Positions 63,244 through 64,000 of a stretch of DNA of 64,000 bases are shown here, piece after piece. Both the position numbers and the translations under genes were made by a program. The stretch's first letter is position 1, and each line of letters opens with the position of its first letter. The DNA is from Bacillus tequilensis KCTC 13622. GTDB taxonomy: Bacteria > Bacillota > Bacilli > Bacillales > Bacillaceae. The stretch spans positions 62,001-126,000 of the forward strand of contig NZ_AYTO01000008.1 in assembly GCF_000507145.1 (NCBI RefSeq), given 5' to 3'. Under the pieces are notes generated by a model. The model did no database searches and had not been told where the DNA came from. It saw nothing but the letters and a program-made list of their open reading frames with translations.

Positions 63244-63277
63244 AAAAAACGCCTTGTTTATGACAGGGCGTTTTTTT
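63244..63277. terminator. opuC/yvaV convergent terminator
   Basis: AAAAACGCCTTG - TTTATGA - CAGGGCGTTTTT hairpin, bidirectional, ending at the yvaV stop. Confidence 0.85.
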
Positions 63278-63818
63278 ACGGCTTCGGCACATATTTAAAA
63301 ATCTCTTCGCTCTCAAAAAACTCAATCAAACGGCTGAGCCAATGATAATAATCAAGCCACTCCTTTAGTTCCTTCAGCAGCTCATTCACTTTTTCTTCAG
63401 CTTCAGGAGTAAGCTCTTCTTCTAAGATGCTGAGCAGCTCCCGATTGAGTTTTTTATGCATCATTTTGTTTTTGCTGACGACTTTGCCCCAAGTGGCTGA
63501 AAACAGCGTGATAAACGTTTGGTAGTAATCCTGCTCAACCTCATATAAATCTTTTCGCACGCCCTTTTCGAATACTTTCTCGGCGATGTTGGCATCTAGC
63601 ATTTCCCGCACAACTTGGCTCATGCGAGTTTTGCTCATGCCGGTCGCTTCAGACAATTCAGCCAGCGTCATCGGTTTTCGATTCATATAAATAATGCCCA
63701 GCACACGTCCAACCGTAGAGGGCATTCCAAATGCATGCATGTTTTCTGCGATTCGTTCTATTAAATGGTCCTCAGCTTGTTCAATGATCGTTAACGGATC
63801 TTTCTCCAACGGTTTCAA
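63276..63818 (-). CDS. yvaV: YvaV, GbsR-type regulator (opuB-associated)
   Basis: 180 residues, highly similar along its whole length to OpcR at 58989-59546 (same HTH, MHAFGMPSTVGRVLGIIYMNRKPMTLAELSEATGMSKTRMSQVVREMLDANIAEKVFEKG). In B. subtilis yvaV precedes the opuB operon divergently; the window ends before opuBA. It lies only 33 bases from opuCD, whereas in 168 the sdp cannibalism genes lie between, as I recall. Confidence 0.9.
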   Translation of the reverse strand: MKPLEKDPLTIIEQAEDHLIERIAENMHAFGMPSTVGRVLGIIYMNRKPMTLAELSEATGMSKTRMSQVVREMLDANIAEKVFEKGVRKDLYEVEQDYYQTFITLFSATWGKVVSKNKMMHKKLNRELLSILEEELTPEAEEKVNELLKELKEWLDYYHWLSRLIEFFESEEIFKYVPKP

Positions 63819-64000
63819 TCCTTTCAGCTAACAATTCCGATGTCAATATACCACATTTTTGATGCGACGGAAATGCTGTAATATGAGAATTTGGCAGGAA
63901 ACGGGAGCAATAAGGAGATCATTACAGGTCAATGCGGGTAAATCATCGTTTATACATACTTTATAAAAAATATGAACAAATTGTAAACTTTTTAATTTAT
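63819..64000 (+). promoter_or_regulatory. Start of the presumed opuB control region
   Basis: No gene in these 182 bases. ATTGTAAACTTTTT at about 63980-63993 repeats the opuC promoter/operator half, so the next gene rightward is expected to be opuBA. The window cuts the element before its second half. Confidence 0.5.

Overview
The window is chromosomal DNA from a member of the Bacillus subtilis group. Gene content and order follow the B. subtilis 168 chromosome, read in the reverse of its usual map direction: end of the eps biofilm operon, sigL, lut and gan genes, rsbQP, yvfRSTU, lutABC, yvb genes, araR/araE, the cggR-gapA-pgk-tpiA-pgm-eno glycolytic operon, yvbK/J/I/G, opcR and opuC. Protein lengths mostly equal the 168 lengths, but the remembered sequences differ at scattered positions and several segments are gained or lost, so this is a relative of 168 and not 168 itself. 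The exact species was not determined. All comparisons with 168 are from memory.

Layout. 1-6.3 kb: 3' end of the eps exopolysaccharide operon (epsI' to epsO). 6.3-7.9 kb: yvfG and sigL. 7.9-9.7 kb: a small inserted segment (truncated secreted-protein gene plus a YjcM-like gene) lying between two copies of the sigL terminator hairpin. 9.7-12.3 kb: lactate permease lutP and its repressor lutR. 12.5-17.9 kb: galactan utilisation locus with ganR, ganA and ganB intact, but with the transporter genes ganS/ganP/ganQ collapsed into a 0.8 kb pseudogene. 17.9-23.6 kb: rsbQ-rsbP energy-stress phosphatase module and an ABC exporter with its two-component system (yvfRSTU). 23.7-24.7 kb: a PadR/DUF2812 pair behind an 18-bp-arm palindrome. 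24.9-27.8 kb: lutABC. 27.9-36.5 kb: yvbX, a T-box-controlled amino acid permease (yvbW), yvbV, yvbU, yvbT, araR and araE. 36.7-44.1 kb: glycolytic operon. 44.2-54.8 kb: an accessory block between eno and yvbK holding an M28 peptidase and a nine-gene, tightly coupled operon. 54.8-63.8 kb: yvbK, yvbJ, yvbI, yvbG, opcR, opuCABCD and yvaV, ending just upstream of where opuB would begin.

The main find is the nine-gene operon at 45755-54804: WbpA-type UDP-HexNAc 6-dehydrogenase, DegT aminotransferase, extended SDR with a decarboxylase-like SSE motif, second DegT aminotransferase, FemAB/GNAT-like aminoacyltransferase, WbqC family protein, PIG-L deacetylase, TIM-barrel sugar isomerase and an MFS exporter. 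It has no glycosyltransferase, flippase or polymerase, so it does not look like a polysaccharide locus. The order of chemistry fits a small exported aminoacyl-diaminopentose. The known Bacillus/Streptomyces antibiotic prumycin (4-N-D-alanyl-2,4-diamino-2,4-dideoxy-L-arabinose) has exactly this architecture. The product assignment is inference.

Regulation visible in the sequence includes two matching LutR operators (TCATC-N-GATGA) 13 kb apart that tie lutP to lutABC, two AraR operators plus a cre-like site before araE, the CggR tandem operator before cggR, a Leu-type T-box (specifier CTC) before yvbW, and a cre-like site and promoter before the gan remnant. No tRNA, rRNA, CRISPR array or insertion sequence was seen.
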